NCBI GenBank assembly: GCA_035476635.1
Contig: DATILI010000294.1
Span: forward strand, 1 to 21,496
Source: DATILI01 sp035476635
Lineage (GTDB): Bacteria > Pseudomonadota > Gammaproteobacteria > Burkholderiales > Burkholderiaceae_C
Length of the DNA stretch: 21,496 bases
Reading direction: 5' to 3'
Part shown: positions 1-6,906 of the stretch, in pieces
How positions within the stretch are numbered: position 1 is the stretch's first letter
Layout of the letters: each line of letters starts with the position of its first letter
Notes under the pieces: model-generated
What the model was told of the DNA's origin: nothing
Databases searched by the model: none
Seen by the model: only the letters and a program-made list of their open reading frames with translations
Made by a program: the position numbers and the translations under genes

Positions 1-3000
1 GCATTGCGCGCATGGAAGTCGGCCAGACGCGTGAGCTGGTTTTGCTTTTCTTCCTCGGTGGAGCGCGCCAGTTCCAGCTTGTCCTGCACCTGGTCGCCAT
101 GCGGATTGCGGAAGGTGTTGACGCCGATGATGGGCAGCTCACCGGTGTGCTTGAGCATCTCGTAGTGCATGCTCTCGTCCTGGATACGGCCGCGCTGGTA
201 GCCGGTTTCCATCGCGCCGAGCACGCCGCCGCGCTCGGCGATGCGCTCGAATTCGGCCAGCACCGCCTCCTCCAGCAGTTCGGTCAATTCCTCGATGATG
301 AAAGCGCCCTGGCTCGGGTTCTCGTTCTTGGCCAGGCCCCACTCGCGGTTGATGATGAGCTGGATGGCCATCGCGCGGCGCACGGAGTCTTCGGTGGGCG
401 TGGTGATGGCTTCGTCGAAGGCGTTGGTGTGCAGGCTGTTGCAGTTGTCGTAGATGGCGATCAGCGCCTGCAAGGTGGTGCGGATGTCGTTGAACTGGAT
501 TTCCTGCGCGTGCAGGCTGCGGCCGGAGGTCTGGATGTGGTATTTCAGCTTCTGGCTGCGCTCGTTGGCGCCGTACTTTTCCTTCATCGCCACCGCCCAG
601 ATGCGGCGCGCCACACGGCCCATCACCGTGTACTCGGGGTCCATGCCGTTGCTGAAGAAGAAGCTCAGGTTCGGCGCGAAATCGTCGATGTGCATGCCGC
701 GCGCAAGATACGCTTCGACAAAGGTGAAGCCATTGGACAAGGTGAAGGCCAGCTGGCTGATCGGGTTCGCGCCCGCTTCTGCGATGTGGTAGCCGCTGAT
801 GGAAACCGAGTAGAAGTTGCGCACGTTGTGGTGCACGAAGTACTCAGCGATGTCGCCCATCACCTTCAGGCTGAACTCAGTCGAGAAGATGCAGGTGTTC
901 TGGCCCTGGTCCTCCTTCAGGATGTCGGCCTGCACTGTGCCGCGCACATTGGCCAGCACCCATTCGCGGATCTTCTGGCTTTCGGTGTCGGTGGGTTCGC
1001 GGCCGTTGTCGGCCTTGAATTTCTCCAGGTTCTGGTCGATGGCGGTGTTCATGAACATCGCCAGGATGCTGGGCGCCGGGCCGTTGATGGTCATCGAGAC
1101 CGAGGTCGACGGATTGCACAGGTCGAAGCCGCCGTACAACACTTTCATGTCGTCCAGGGTGGCGATGCTGACGCCCGAGTTGCCAACCTTGCCGTAGATG
1201 TCGGGCCGCAGGTCCGGGTCATTGCCATACAGCGTGACCGAATCGAAGGCGGTGGACAGGCGCTTGGCCGGCAGGCCCTCGCTCAATAGCTTGAAGCGCC
1301 TGTTGGTGCGAAACGGGTCGCCCTCGCCGGCGAACATGCGGGTCGGGTCTTCGCCCTCGCGCTTGAAGGCGAAGGTTCCAGCCGTATAGGGATAACTGCC
1401 GGGCACGTTGTCCAACATCAGCCACTTCAGGATTTCGCCATGGTCTTCGTATTGCGGCAAGGCCACCTTGCGGATCGTCGTGCCGGAGAGGGACTTGGTG
1501 GTGAGTGCGGTGCGGATTTCCTTGTCGCGGATCTTCACGACGTATTCGTCGCCGGCGTAGGCCTGCTGCATCTCGGGCCATTGCGTGAGCAGCTTCTTTG
1601 CGCTCGGGTCCTGCGTCTGCTCGCGCTGCACGGCCAGGTCGGTGGCGGCTTCTGCCGCACGCGCCTTGTCGGGCTTGCCGATGGCGAGCATGGCGGCGGC
1701 GGCGCGCAGCTGCTGGATTTCGCGCGCGAGCTTGGATTGCTCGCGCGCACGCTTCTTGTAGCTGCGCACCGTGTCGCTGATCTCGGCGAGATAGCGCGTG
1801 CGGGCCGCCGGTACCACGGGGGTCTGGTTGGTGCTGTAGCGCACGTTCACCAGCGGCAGGCTGCCGTCTTTGAGCGCCAGGCCCAAGGCCGAGAGGCGCG
1901 GCTTCAGCGCCTGGTACAGGGCCGTCACGCCATCGTCATTGAAGCGCGCGGCCATGGTGCCGAAGACGGGCATCTGGTCGGCCGGCGTGGTCCAGGCTTC
2001 CTTGTTGCGCTGCACCTGCTTGGACACATCGCGCAGCGCGTCGGCGGCACCCTTGCGGTCGAACTTGTTGATCGCGACGAACTCGGCGAAATCGAGCATG
2101 TCGATCTTCTCGAGCTGGCTGGCGGCGCCGAACTCGGGCGTCATCACATACATGGGCACGTCGACATGCGGCACGATGGCGGCGTCGCCCTGGCCGATGC
2201 CGGAGGTCTCGACCACGATCAGGTCAAAGCCCGCGCACTTGGCGGCTGCCACCACATCGGGCAGGGCCTGGCTGATCTCGGAGCCGAAGTCGCGCGTGGC
2301 CAGGCTGCGCATGAAGACGCGCTGATTGCCACTCCCTCCCCCACCGGGGGAGGGTTGGGGTGGGGGCGCGCCTTTGGCATCTGCGCCGCCCTGCCCCCCT
2401 CCCAACCTCCCCCCAGCGGGGGGAGGAGTAGAAGAAGCCCACGGCGAGATGGCGTTCATGCGGATGCGGTCGCCCAGCAACGCGCCACCGCTCTTGCGGC
2501 GCGACGGGTCGATGGAGATCACGGCGATGCGCAGCGCGTCGTCCTGGTCCAACCGCAGGCGGCGGATCAGCTCGTCGGTGAGCGATGACTTGCCTGCGCC
2601 GCCGGTGCCGGTGATGCCGAGCACGGGAATCTTCTTCGTGGCGGCCTCGGCGCGCATGGCCTTGACCAGCGCTTCATCGGCCCTCGCGTTTTCCAAAGCG
2701 GTGATCAGCTGCGCCAGTGCGCGCCAGTTCATCTCGCCATGGCCCTGGATGGCGGTGATGTCCGTCGGTGCGAACGAGGTCAAGTCCTTGTCGCAGCGCA
2801 TCACCATCTCGCCGATCATGCCGGCCAGGCCCATGCGCTGGCCGTCTTCGGGGCTATAGATGCGCGTCACGCCATAGGCCTGCAGCTCGCGGATCTCCGG
2901 CGGCACGATGACGCCGCCGCCACCGCCGAAGACCTGGATGTGCTCGCCACCGCGGCTCTTCAGCAGGTCGACCATGTACTTGAAATACTCGACGTGGCCG

Positions 3001-3242
3001 CCCTGGTAGGAGCTGATGGCGATGCCTTGCGCGTCTTCCTGCAGGGCGGCAGTCACCACCTCATCGACGCTGCGGTTGTGGCCCAGGTGGACCACTTCGG
3101 CGCCCATGCCCTGCAGGATGCGGCGCATGATGTTGATGGCGGCATCGTGCCCATCGAACAGCGATGCGGCCGTGACGAAGCGAACCTTGTGCGTGGGGCG
3201 GTACTCGGCGAGCGCCTTGAATTCGGCGGACAAATCAGTCAT
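1..3242 (-). CDS. icmF: Fused isobutyryl-CoA mutase IcmF (3' end outside window)
   Basis: This is an adenosylcobalamin-dependent mutase that interconverts isobutyryl-CoA and n-butyryl-CoA, with its G-protein chaperone fused in the same chain. 1080 codons are visible. The ATG at 3242 starts a B12-binding domain with the DGHDAAI motif (axial His32). A MeaB-like GTPase domain follows, with P-loop GTGGAGKSS (Lys218), the SLATR segment and an NKFD guanine motif. The mutase domain then shows YPYTAGTF, SGYHIAEAGANP and SFFFSNGMDPEYTVMGR. The frame ends in the window at TRLADFHARNA, so roughly 40-50 residues are missing beyond base 1 (estimate from the family). Oddity: residues about 269-305, between NAISPW and RVFMRSLATR, are a Pro/Gly-rich stretch encoded by a palindromic repeat (see 2332-2428). 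The start is 24 nt downstream of the ppk2 stop, so the two are probably co-transcribed. The GTPase fused between B12-binding and mutase domains separates IcmF from ordinary methylmalonyl-CoA mutase. Confidence 0.95.
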   Translation of the reverse strand, partial: MTDLSAEFKALAEYRPTHKVRFVTAASLFDGHDAAINIMRRILQGMGAEVVHLGHNRSVDEVVTAALQEDAQGIAISSYQGGHVEYFKYMVDLLKSRGGEHIQVFGGGGGVIVPPEIRELQAYGVTRIYSPEDGQRMGLAGMIGEMVMRCDKDLTSFAPTDITAIQGHGEMNWRALAQLITALENARADEALVKAMRAEAATKKIPVLGITGTGGAGKSSLTDELIRRLRLDQDDALRIAVISIDPSRRKSGGALLGDRIRMNAISPWASSTPPPAGGRLGGGQGGADAKGAPPPQPSPGGGGSGNQRVFMRSLATRDFGSEISQALPDVVAAAKCAGFDLIVVETSGIGQGDAAIVPHVDVPMYVMTPEFGAASQLEKIDMLDFAEFVAINKFDRKGAADALRDVSKQVQRNKEAWTTPADQMPVFGTMAARFNDDGVTALYQALKPRLSALGLALKDGSLPLVNVRYSTNQTPVVPAARTRYLAEISDTVRSYKKRAREQSKLAREIQQLRAAAAMLAIGKPDKARAAEAATDLAVQREQTQDPSAKKLLTQWPEMQQAYAGDEYVVKIRDKEIRTALTTKSLSGTTIRKVALPQYEDHGEILKWLMLDNVPGSYPYTAGTFAFKREGEDPTRMFAGEGDPFRTNRRFKLLSEGLPAKRLSTAFDSVTLYGNDPDLRPDIYGKVGNSGVSIATLDDMKVLYGGFDLCNPSTSVSMTINGPAPSILAMFMNTAIDQNLEKFKADNGREPTDTESQKIREWVLANVRGTVQADILKEDQGQNTCIFSTEFSLKVMGDIAEYFVHHNVRNFYSVSISGYHIAEAGANPISQLAFTLSNGFTFVEAYLARGMHIDDFAPNLSFFFSNGMDPEYTVMGRVARRIWAVAMKEKYGANERSQKLKYHIQTSGRSLHAQEIQFNDIRTTLQALIAIYDNCNSLHTNAFDEAITTPTEDSVRRAMAIQLIINREWGLAKNENPSQGAFIIEELTELLEEAVLAEFERIAERGGVLGAMETGYQRGRIQDESMHYEMLKHTGELPIIGVNTFRNPHGDQVQDKLELARSTEEEKQNQLTRLADFHARN
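2332..2428. repeat. Paired GC-rich palindromic repeat (REP/MITE-like) inserted in frame in icmF
   Basis: Two hairpins face each other. The left one, 2334-2354, is CCCTCCCCC-ACC-GGGGGAGGG. The right one, 2406-2426, is CCTCCCCCC-AGC-GGGGGGAGG. Their inner flanks, TTGGGGTGGGGGC (2355-2367) and GCCCCCCTCCCAA (2393-2405), are near-complementary, so the whole block can also fold as one large imperfect inverted repeat around a loop of about 25 nt. It resembles the short C-rich/G-rich palindromes scattered between genes in many proteobacteria. Here it lies inside a coding region. Translation on the minus strand passes through without a stop or frame change, adding about 36 residues rich in Pro, Gly and Ala to IcmF. 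Confidence 0.85.
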
Positions 3243-3266
3243 GGCGGCGGTCTTTCGCAAAGGCGG

Positions 3267-4112
3267 TTACTTGATTTTCAGCCCGATGACGGCGGGGTCG
3301 CTGGGCGGATAGCGCAGCTTGAGCCCCTTCAGCGTATCGCGCACCACGGTGGCGACCATCAGGTTGCGGTGGGTCTTGGAATTGGCGGGCACGATGGTCC
3401 AGGGCGCCCAGGCCGTGCTGGTGGCGCCCAGCAGTGCCTCATAGGCCTTTTGGTACTGCGGCCACTGCTTGCGCACCTCGACATCGCCCAGGCTGAATTT
3501 CCAGTGCTTGGTGACATCGTCCACGCGCTCCTGCAGGCGGATGCGCTGCTCTTCAAAGCTGATGTGCAACATGAACTTGAGGATGACGGTGCCGTTTTCC
3601 GTGAGCATGCGCTCGAAGTCGTTGATCTGCTGGAAGCGCTCGCGCACCTGCTCGGGCTTGATCCAGCCGTTGACCGCCGGCACCAGCACGTCTTCGTAGT
3701 GGCTGCGGTTGAAGATCATGAATTCGCCGGCGCCCGGCATCTTCTGATGGATGCGCCACAGGTAGTCGTGCGCGCGCTCCTCCTCGGTCGGCGCCTTCCA
3801 GCCCACGGTATGCACGCCCAGCGGGCTGACCCGGCCGAACACGCCGCGCACGGTGCCGTCCTTGCCGGAGGTGTCGGTGCCCTGCAGCAGCACCAGCAGC
3901 TTGTGGCGCTTGTCGCTGAAAAAGCGCTCCTGCAGGGCGTCGATCTCGACCGCCAGCGTTTCGACGGCGGCCTTGTCGCGCTCCTTGTCCCCCGTGGAGA
4001 ACGGCTTGGCCGCCGGGTCGAACTTCGTGAGCGCGCACGGCGCACCGGCCTTGGTGCTACGTGGCTGCCATGGCGCCAATGCGGGCGCACGCTCGACCGG
4101 GGCCTTGGGCAT
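3267..4112 (-). CDS. ppk2: Polyphosphate kinase 2 family protein
   Basis: PPK2 enzymes transfer phosphate between polyphosphate and nucleotides (ADP/ATP, GDP/GTP or AMP, depending on class). The 281-residue protein has a Walker A loop GTDTSGKDG at residues 78-86, a Walker B-type segment FNRSHYEDVL at 134-143, the HDYLWRIH stretch between them, and the basic lid region after that (KFMLHISFEEQRIRLQER). Length and motifs fit a single-domain class I or class III PPK2. The class, and therefore the direction and acceptor, cannot be fixed from sequence alone. The ATG at 4112 is preceded by only a weak ribosome site (TGAGA). A 22-bp palindrome lies 30 bp upstream. The stop is 24 nt before icmF, so the two genes probably form one unit. 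The protein is cytoplasmic, with no signal peptide. Confidence 0.92.
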   Translation of the reverse strand: MPKAPVERAPALAPWQPRSTKAGAPCALTKFDPAAKPFSTGDKERDKAAVETLAVEIDALQERFFSDKRHKLLVLLQGTDTSGKDGTVRGVFGRVSPLGVHTVGWKAPTEEERAHDYLWRIHQKMPGAGEFMIFNRSHYEDVLVPAVNGWIKPEQVRERFQQINDFERMLTENGTVILKFMLHISFEEQRIRLQERVDDVTKHWKFSLGDVEVRKQWPQYQKAYEALLGATSTAWAPWTIVPANSKTHRNLMVATVVRDTLKGLKLRYPPSDPAVIGLKIK

Positions 4113-4142
4113 GCTTTGTCTCAGGGTATAGGGTGGACGTAG

Positions 4143-4164
4143 TTGACGTTTACGTAAACGTCAA
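4143..4164. promoter_or_regulatory. Perfect 22-bp palindrome, LiuR-like operator upstream of ppk2-icmF
   Basis: The half-site TTGACGTTTAC is followed directly by its exact reverse complement GTAAACGTCAA. The left edge on either strand, TTGACG, matches a sigma-70 -35 box. Operators of this look (TTTACGTAAA core) are known for LiuR, the MerR-family regulator of branched-chain amino acid and acyl-CoA breakdown in proteobacteria. Assignment to LiuR rests on my recollection of that motif and on the downstream acyl-CoA mutase gene, so it is an inference. The palindrome itself is plain in the sequence. No regulator gene is in the window. Confidence 0.7.
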
Positions 4165-4190
4165 TACTACAGGATTTCGGGCTTTTGGCC

Positions 4191-4212
4191 AAAAAAAAGG
4201 CGCTTGCGCGCC
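4191..4212 (-). terminator. Rho-independent terminator after dctM
   Basis: Read on the minus strand, stem GGCGC, tetraloop GCAA and stem GCGCC are followed directly by eight T. It begins 21 nt after the dctM stop codon at 4234-4236 and before the ppk2 operator, so it ends the TRAP transporter transcript and insulates ppk2-icmF. Confidence 0.88.
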
Positions 4213-4233
4213 CCGCCTCAAACGAGAACCGGT

Positions 4234-6162
4234 TCAGCCGCCGTACAGATACCTCGGCAGCCACAGCGTCAGGCCTGGCCAGATGTACATGAACACCATG
4301 CACAGGATCACGATCAGCATGTAGGGCATCATGCCCGCGAAGATCTGGTTGATCGTCACGTGTGGGGGACAGACGCCCTTCAAGTAGAAGGCCGACATCG
4401 CCACGGGTGGCGACAGGAAAGCCGCCTGCAGGTTCACGAACACCAGCACGCCCCACAGCATCGGGTCGATCTGGAAGTGCGTGAGCAAGGGCAGGAAGAT
4501 GGGCACGAAGATCACGATGATCTCGGTCCACTCCAGCGGCCAGCCCAGGATGAAGATGATGGCCTGCGAAAGCAGCAGGAACTGCACCGGCGAGAGATTC
4601 ATGCCCAGCACCCACTCCTCGACGACGCGCTGGCCGCCCAGCAGGGCGAACACGGCCGAGAAGATAGCCGAGCCGACGAACAGCCAGCACACCATGGAAG
4701 TTGTCTTGGCCGTGAGAAACACCGCCTCCTTGATGCGCTGCCAGTTCAGCGTGCCGGCTTGCCAGGCCATGAGGAAGGCGCCCGCGGCGCCGACGGCCGC
4801 CGATTCTGTCGCCGTGGTGATGCCAAACAGGATCACGCCCAGAACCATGAAGGTCAGCGTGGCCAGCGGCATCACCGAAGACACGAGCATGTTGAGAATC
4901 TCGAACTGCTCGGCGTCAAAACGCCAGTAGTAGTACGCCAGCAGGCCCAGCATGAGGGCACAGGCGATCCCGAAGCCGGTGTAGAACGCATTGGGAACTG
5001 GCGGCGGCCCCTGCTCGGCGACCGGCTCGCCCAACGCCCGCATGGGTTGGTCGGCCTTCTCGGCGCCTGGCGGCTCGGCCCCGGGGGGCTCCTGCGCGGC
5101 GCCTGAACCTGGCGGTTCCTGCACGCCACCCGCACCGGGGGGCTCCTGTACACCACCGCTGTCACCCGGTGGCTCCTGCACACCGCCGGAGATGCCCTTG
5201 CTTCCCGCTTCCGGTGCAGCCTGCATGGCTACCGGTTCGGACTGGTTGCCTTTTTGCGAGTGGATCGTGACGTACCACCAGACCGTGCCCAGGAGCACCA
5301 CCGCCAGCATCACCGGCACCAATGCACGCACCAGGCTGCGCAGCAGCAGGCCCCAGGTGATGGTCGTCACTTCACCCACCCCGGCTGGCACGGTCTTCAG
5401 CGCACGGTTCGGCGACACGACGGCCACCGCCAGTGCCGGCAGCATGCGGCGCGAGTAGTTGGAAGAAATGTGTTCCAGCCACGCGGGCACCGGCACCTTC
5501 TGCTGCTCCGGCGGCAGCTTGGGCGCGATCTTCGGATTGATCAACGCCCAGCCGATGACATACACGAGGTACAGCAGCGCCAGGAAGAAGCCCGGGAACA
5601 TCGCGGCCGCATAGAGCTTGACCACCGATTGCCCGGCCACCGCCGCGTACACGATGATCATGACCGACGGCGGGATCAGGATGCCAAGCGTTCCACCCGC
5701 AGTGATGACACCAGCGGCCAGGCGCGTGTCGTAGCCGGCGTTGAGCATAGGCCGCATCGCGATCACGCCCATCAGCACCACCACCGCGCCGACCAGGCCG
5801 CTGGCGATGCCCCAGAAGGTGCAGATGATCAGCGTGGTGACGGCCAGCGAGGCCGGCAGCTTGCGAAACGCGAACTGCACACTGCGGAACATCTTGTCCA
5901 CAAGCGCGCCGCGCTCCATCACATAGCCCATCAAGACGAACAGCGGAATCGACAGCAGCGTGTCGTTGGTCATGGCGCCGAAAGCGCGCTGCACCATCAG
6001 GTCGAACACCTTGTTGTCCCAGAAATGAACCGCCGGATCGTAGAAGGCGACAAAGCCGAACATGATACCCAGCCCCATCAGCGTGAACGCGGTGGGAAAA
6101 CCCATCATGATCACAACCACGATGAGGCCCAGCATGGTGAGGCCCAATGCTGCATCGGTCAT
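4234..6162 (-). CDS. dctM: TRAP transporter large permease (DctM), enlarged form
   Basis: This is the ion-coupled membrane channel subunit of a tripartite periplasmic transporter. The 642-residue protein is much longer than the usual roughly 430 residues. Residues 1-225 and about 425-642 carry the standard DctM halves (LSIPLFVLMGYVMERG, GGTLGILIPPSVMIIVYA, TATESAAVGAAGAFL, FLSPPVAMSAFYLKG). Between them is a block of about 200 residues with two extra predicted membrane helices (about 272-299 and 393-413) and a hydrophilic Pro/Gly repeat tract (residues 326-368). Enlarged DctM proteins of this sort occur in the mannitol/chloroaromatic (FcbT3, COG4664) subgroup of TRAP permeases, so the insert position is not unprecedented; the repeats are the odd part. 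The start codon overlaps the dctQ stop (ATGA, 4 nt), indicating translational coupling. The substrate is unknown. Confidence 0.92.
   Translation of the reverse strand: MTDAALGLTMLGLIVVVIMMGFPTAFTLMGLGIMFGFVAFYDPAVHFWDNKVFDLMVQRAFGAMTNDTLLSIPLFVLMGYVMERGALVDKMFRSVQFAFRKLPASLAVTTLIICTFWGIASGLVGAVVVLMGVIAMRPMLNAGYDTRLAAGVITAGGTLGILIPPSVMIIVYAAVAGQSVVKLYAAAMFPGFFLALLYLVYVIGWALINPKIAPKLPPEQQKVPVPAWLEHISSNYSRRMLPALAVAVVSPNRALKTVPAGVGEVTTITWGLLLRSLVRALVPVMLAVVLLGTVWWYVTIHSQKGNQSEPVAMQAAPEAGSKGISGGVQEPPGDSGGVQEPPGAGGVQEPPGSGAAQEPPGAEPPGAEKADQPMRALGEPVAEQGPPPVPNAFYTGFGIACALMLGLLAYYYWRFDAEQFEILNMLVSSVMPLATLTFMVLGVILFGITTATESAAVGAAGAFLMAWQAGTLNWQRIKEAVFLTAKTTSMVCWLFVGSAIFSAVFALLGGQRVVEEWVLGMNLSPVQFLLLSQAIIFILGWPLEWTEIIVIFVPIFLPLLTHFQIDPMLWGVLVFVNLQAAFLSPPVAMSAFYLKGVCPPHVTINQIFAGMMPYMLIVILCMVFMYIWPGLTLWLPRYLYGG
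5059..5187 (-). repeat. In-frame Pro/Gly tandem repeat tract inside dctM
   Basis: Codons 326-368 of dctM encode degenerate 9-10 residue units: GGVQEPPGDS, GGVQEPPGA, GGVQEPPGS, GAAQEPPGAE, then the partial PPGAE. At DNA level the units are 27-30 bp with mostly third-position and point differences, so they look like an old or drifting tandem duplication. They lie in the hydrophilic segment between the two extra helices of the enlarged loop. Confidence 0.85.
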
Positions 6163-6821
6163 TGCTGGACTCCCTTGTCGCTGCGCTGGCGCGCCGCGTC
6201 GTCGATGCTCCTGCTGCGTTCGATCGCCTCGCGGCGTGCGTCTTCATCGACAAAGGTACTGCTCGCCAACTGCTGCTCGACCACGTCGATTTCCTCGGCA
6301 TCCTTGAGCCGCGGTGTCCAGCGGCCAGTCCTCAGGCAGACCACGCAACGCACGACCTCGGCGAATCCCTGCATCAGCACCACGGCGCCCGCGATCGGTA
6401 TGACGTACTTGAACGGATACACCGGCAGCGGGTCGGCGTTGAAAGTCTGCTCGCGAATGGCCAGCGACTCGCCCGCATAGGTCCAGCCGGCCCAGGTCAG
6501 GGCGACGATGCCGGGCGTGAAGAACACGACGTACAGCAGCAGGTCCAGCGCAGCCTGCGTGCGCGGCTTCATGCTGCCGTAGAAGAAATCGCCGCGCACA
6601 TGTCCATCGTGTGCCAGCGTGTAGGCGCCGCCCATCATGAAGAGCGTGCCGTACAGCATATTGCTCGCATCGAAGATCCAGGCGGTCGGTGCGTTGAGGA
6701 CGTAACGCTTGAATACCTCAGCGCAAACCAGCAGCATCAGCGCCACGATGAGCCAGGCGAAGGCCTTGCCCACCCAGGTGCTGAATTGGTCCACCGCGTG
6801 CAGGAATCGTTGGGTGTTCAT
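6159..6821 (-). CDS. dctQ: TRAP transporter small permease (DctQ)
   Basis: This is the small integral membrane subunit that pairs with DctM and docks the binding protein. The frame is open further upstream, to 6995, but that extension overlaps the end of dctP and lacks family character. I chose the ATG at 6821 (MNTQRFLHAVDQFSTWVG), giving 220 residues. Four hydrophobic helices are visible: FAWLIVALMLLVCAEVFKRY, the segment around NMLYGTLFMMGGAYTLA, LDLLLYVVFFTPGIVALTW and YVIPIAGAVVLMQGFAEVV. HDGHVRGDFFY between helices 2 and 3 is the typical DctQ signature. An acidic/basic C-terminal tail of about 55 residues follows the last helix. The ribosome site is weak. A terminator-like hairpin sits just upstream, which should lower expression relative to dctP. 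Confidence 0.9.
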   Translation of the reverse strand: MNTQRFLHAVDQFSTWVGKAFAWLIVALMLLVCAEVFKRYVLNAPTAWIFDASNMLYGTLFMMGGAYTLAHDGHVRGDFFYGSMKPRTQAALDLLLYVVFFTPGIVALTWAGWTYAGESLAIREQTFNADPLPVYPFKYVIPIAGAVVLMQGFAEVVRCVVCLRTGRWTPRLKDAEEIDVVEQQLASSTFVDEDARREAIERSRSIDDAARQRSDKGVQQ

Positions 6822-6840
6822 GAAATGCGTTGCGGAGTCC

Positions 6841-6883
6841 GGAAAAAAATAGACCAGCCATCCGCCGCGGCGGGGATGGCTGG
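6841..6883 (-). terminator. Intercistronic hairpin plus T-run between dctP and dctQ (probable attenuator)
   Basis: A 10-bp perfect stem, CCAGCCATCC with GGATGGCTGG, encloses a 10-nt GC-rich loop at 6854-6883. On the minus strand it is followed within four bases by seven T (6843-6849). It lies 23 nt after the dctP stop and about 20 nt before the dctQ start. This fits partial termination that makes more binding protein than permease, a common arrangement in TRAP operons; the effect here is inferred. Confidence 0.75.
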
Positions 6884-6906
6884 CCCGCAGGTTCAGCGCG
6901 ACGGCA

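Noticed and set aside
12..1289. 425-codon plus-strand frame, and similar ones at 1440-2588 and 2739-4142
   Set aside because: They lie opposite icmF and ppk2, whose translations match known families throughout; the plus frames are only made possible by high GC.
2334..2426. Interpretation of the hairpins in icmF as a terminator or as a disruption that makes icmF a pseudogene
   Set aside because: No T-run follows either hairpin on either strand, and the reading frame passes through intact into canonical sequence on both sides.
2332..2428. CRISPR array
   Set aside because: There are only two facing inverted units, with no directly repeated units and no regular spacers; no cas gene is in the window.
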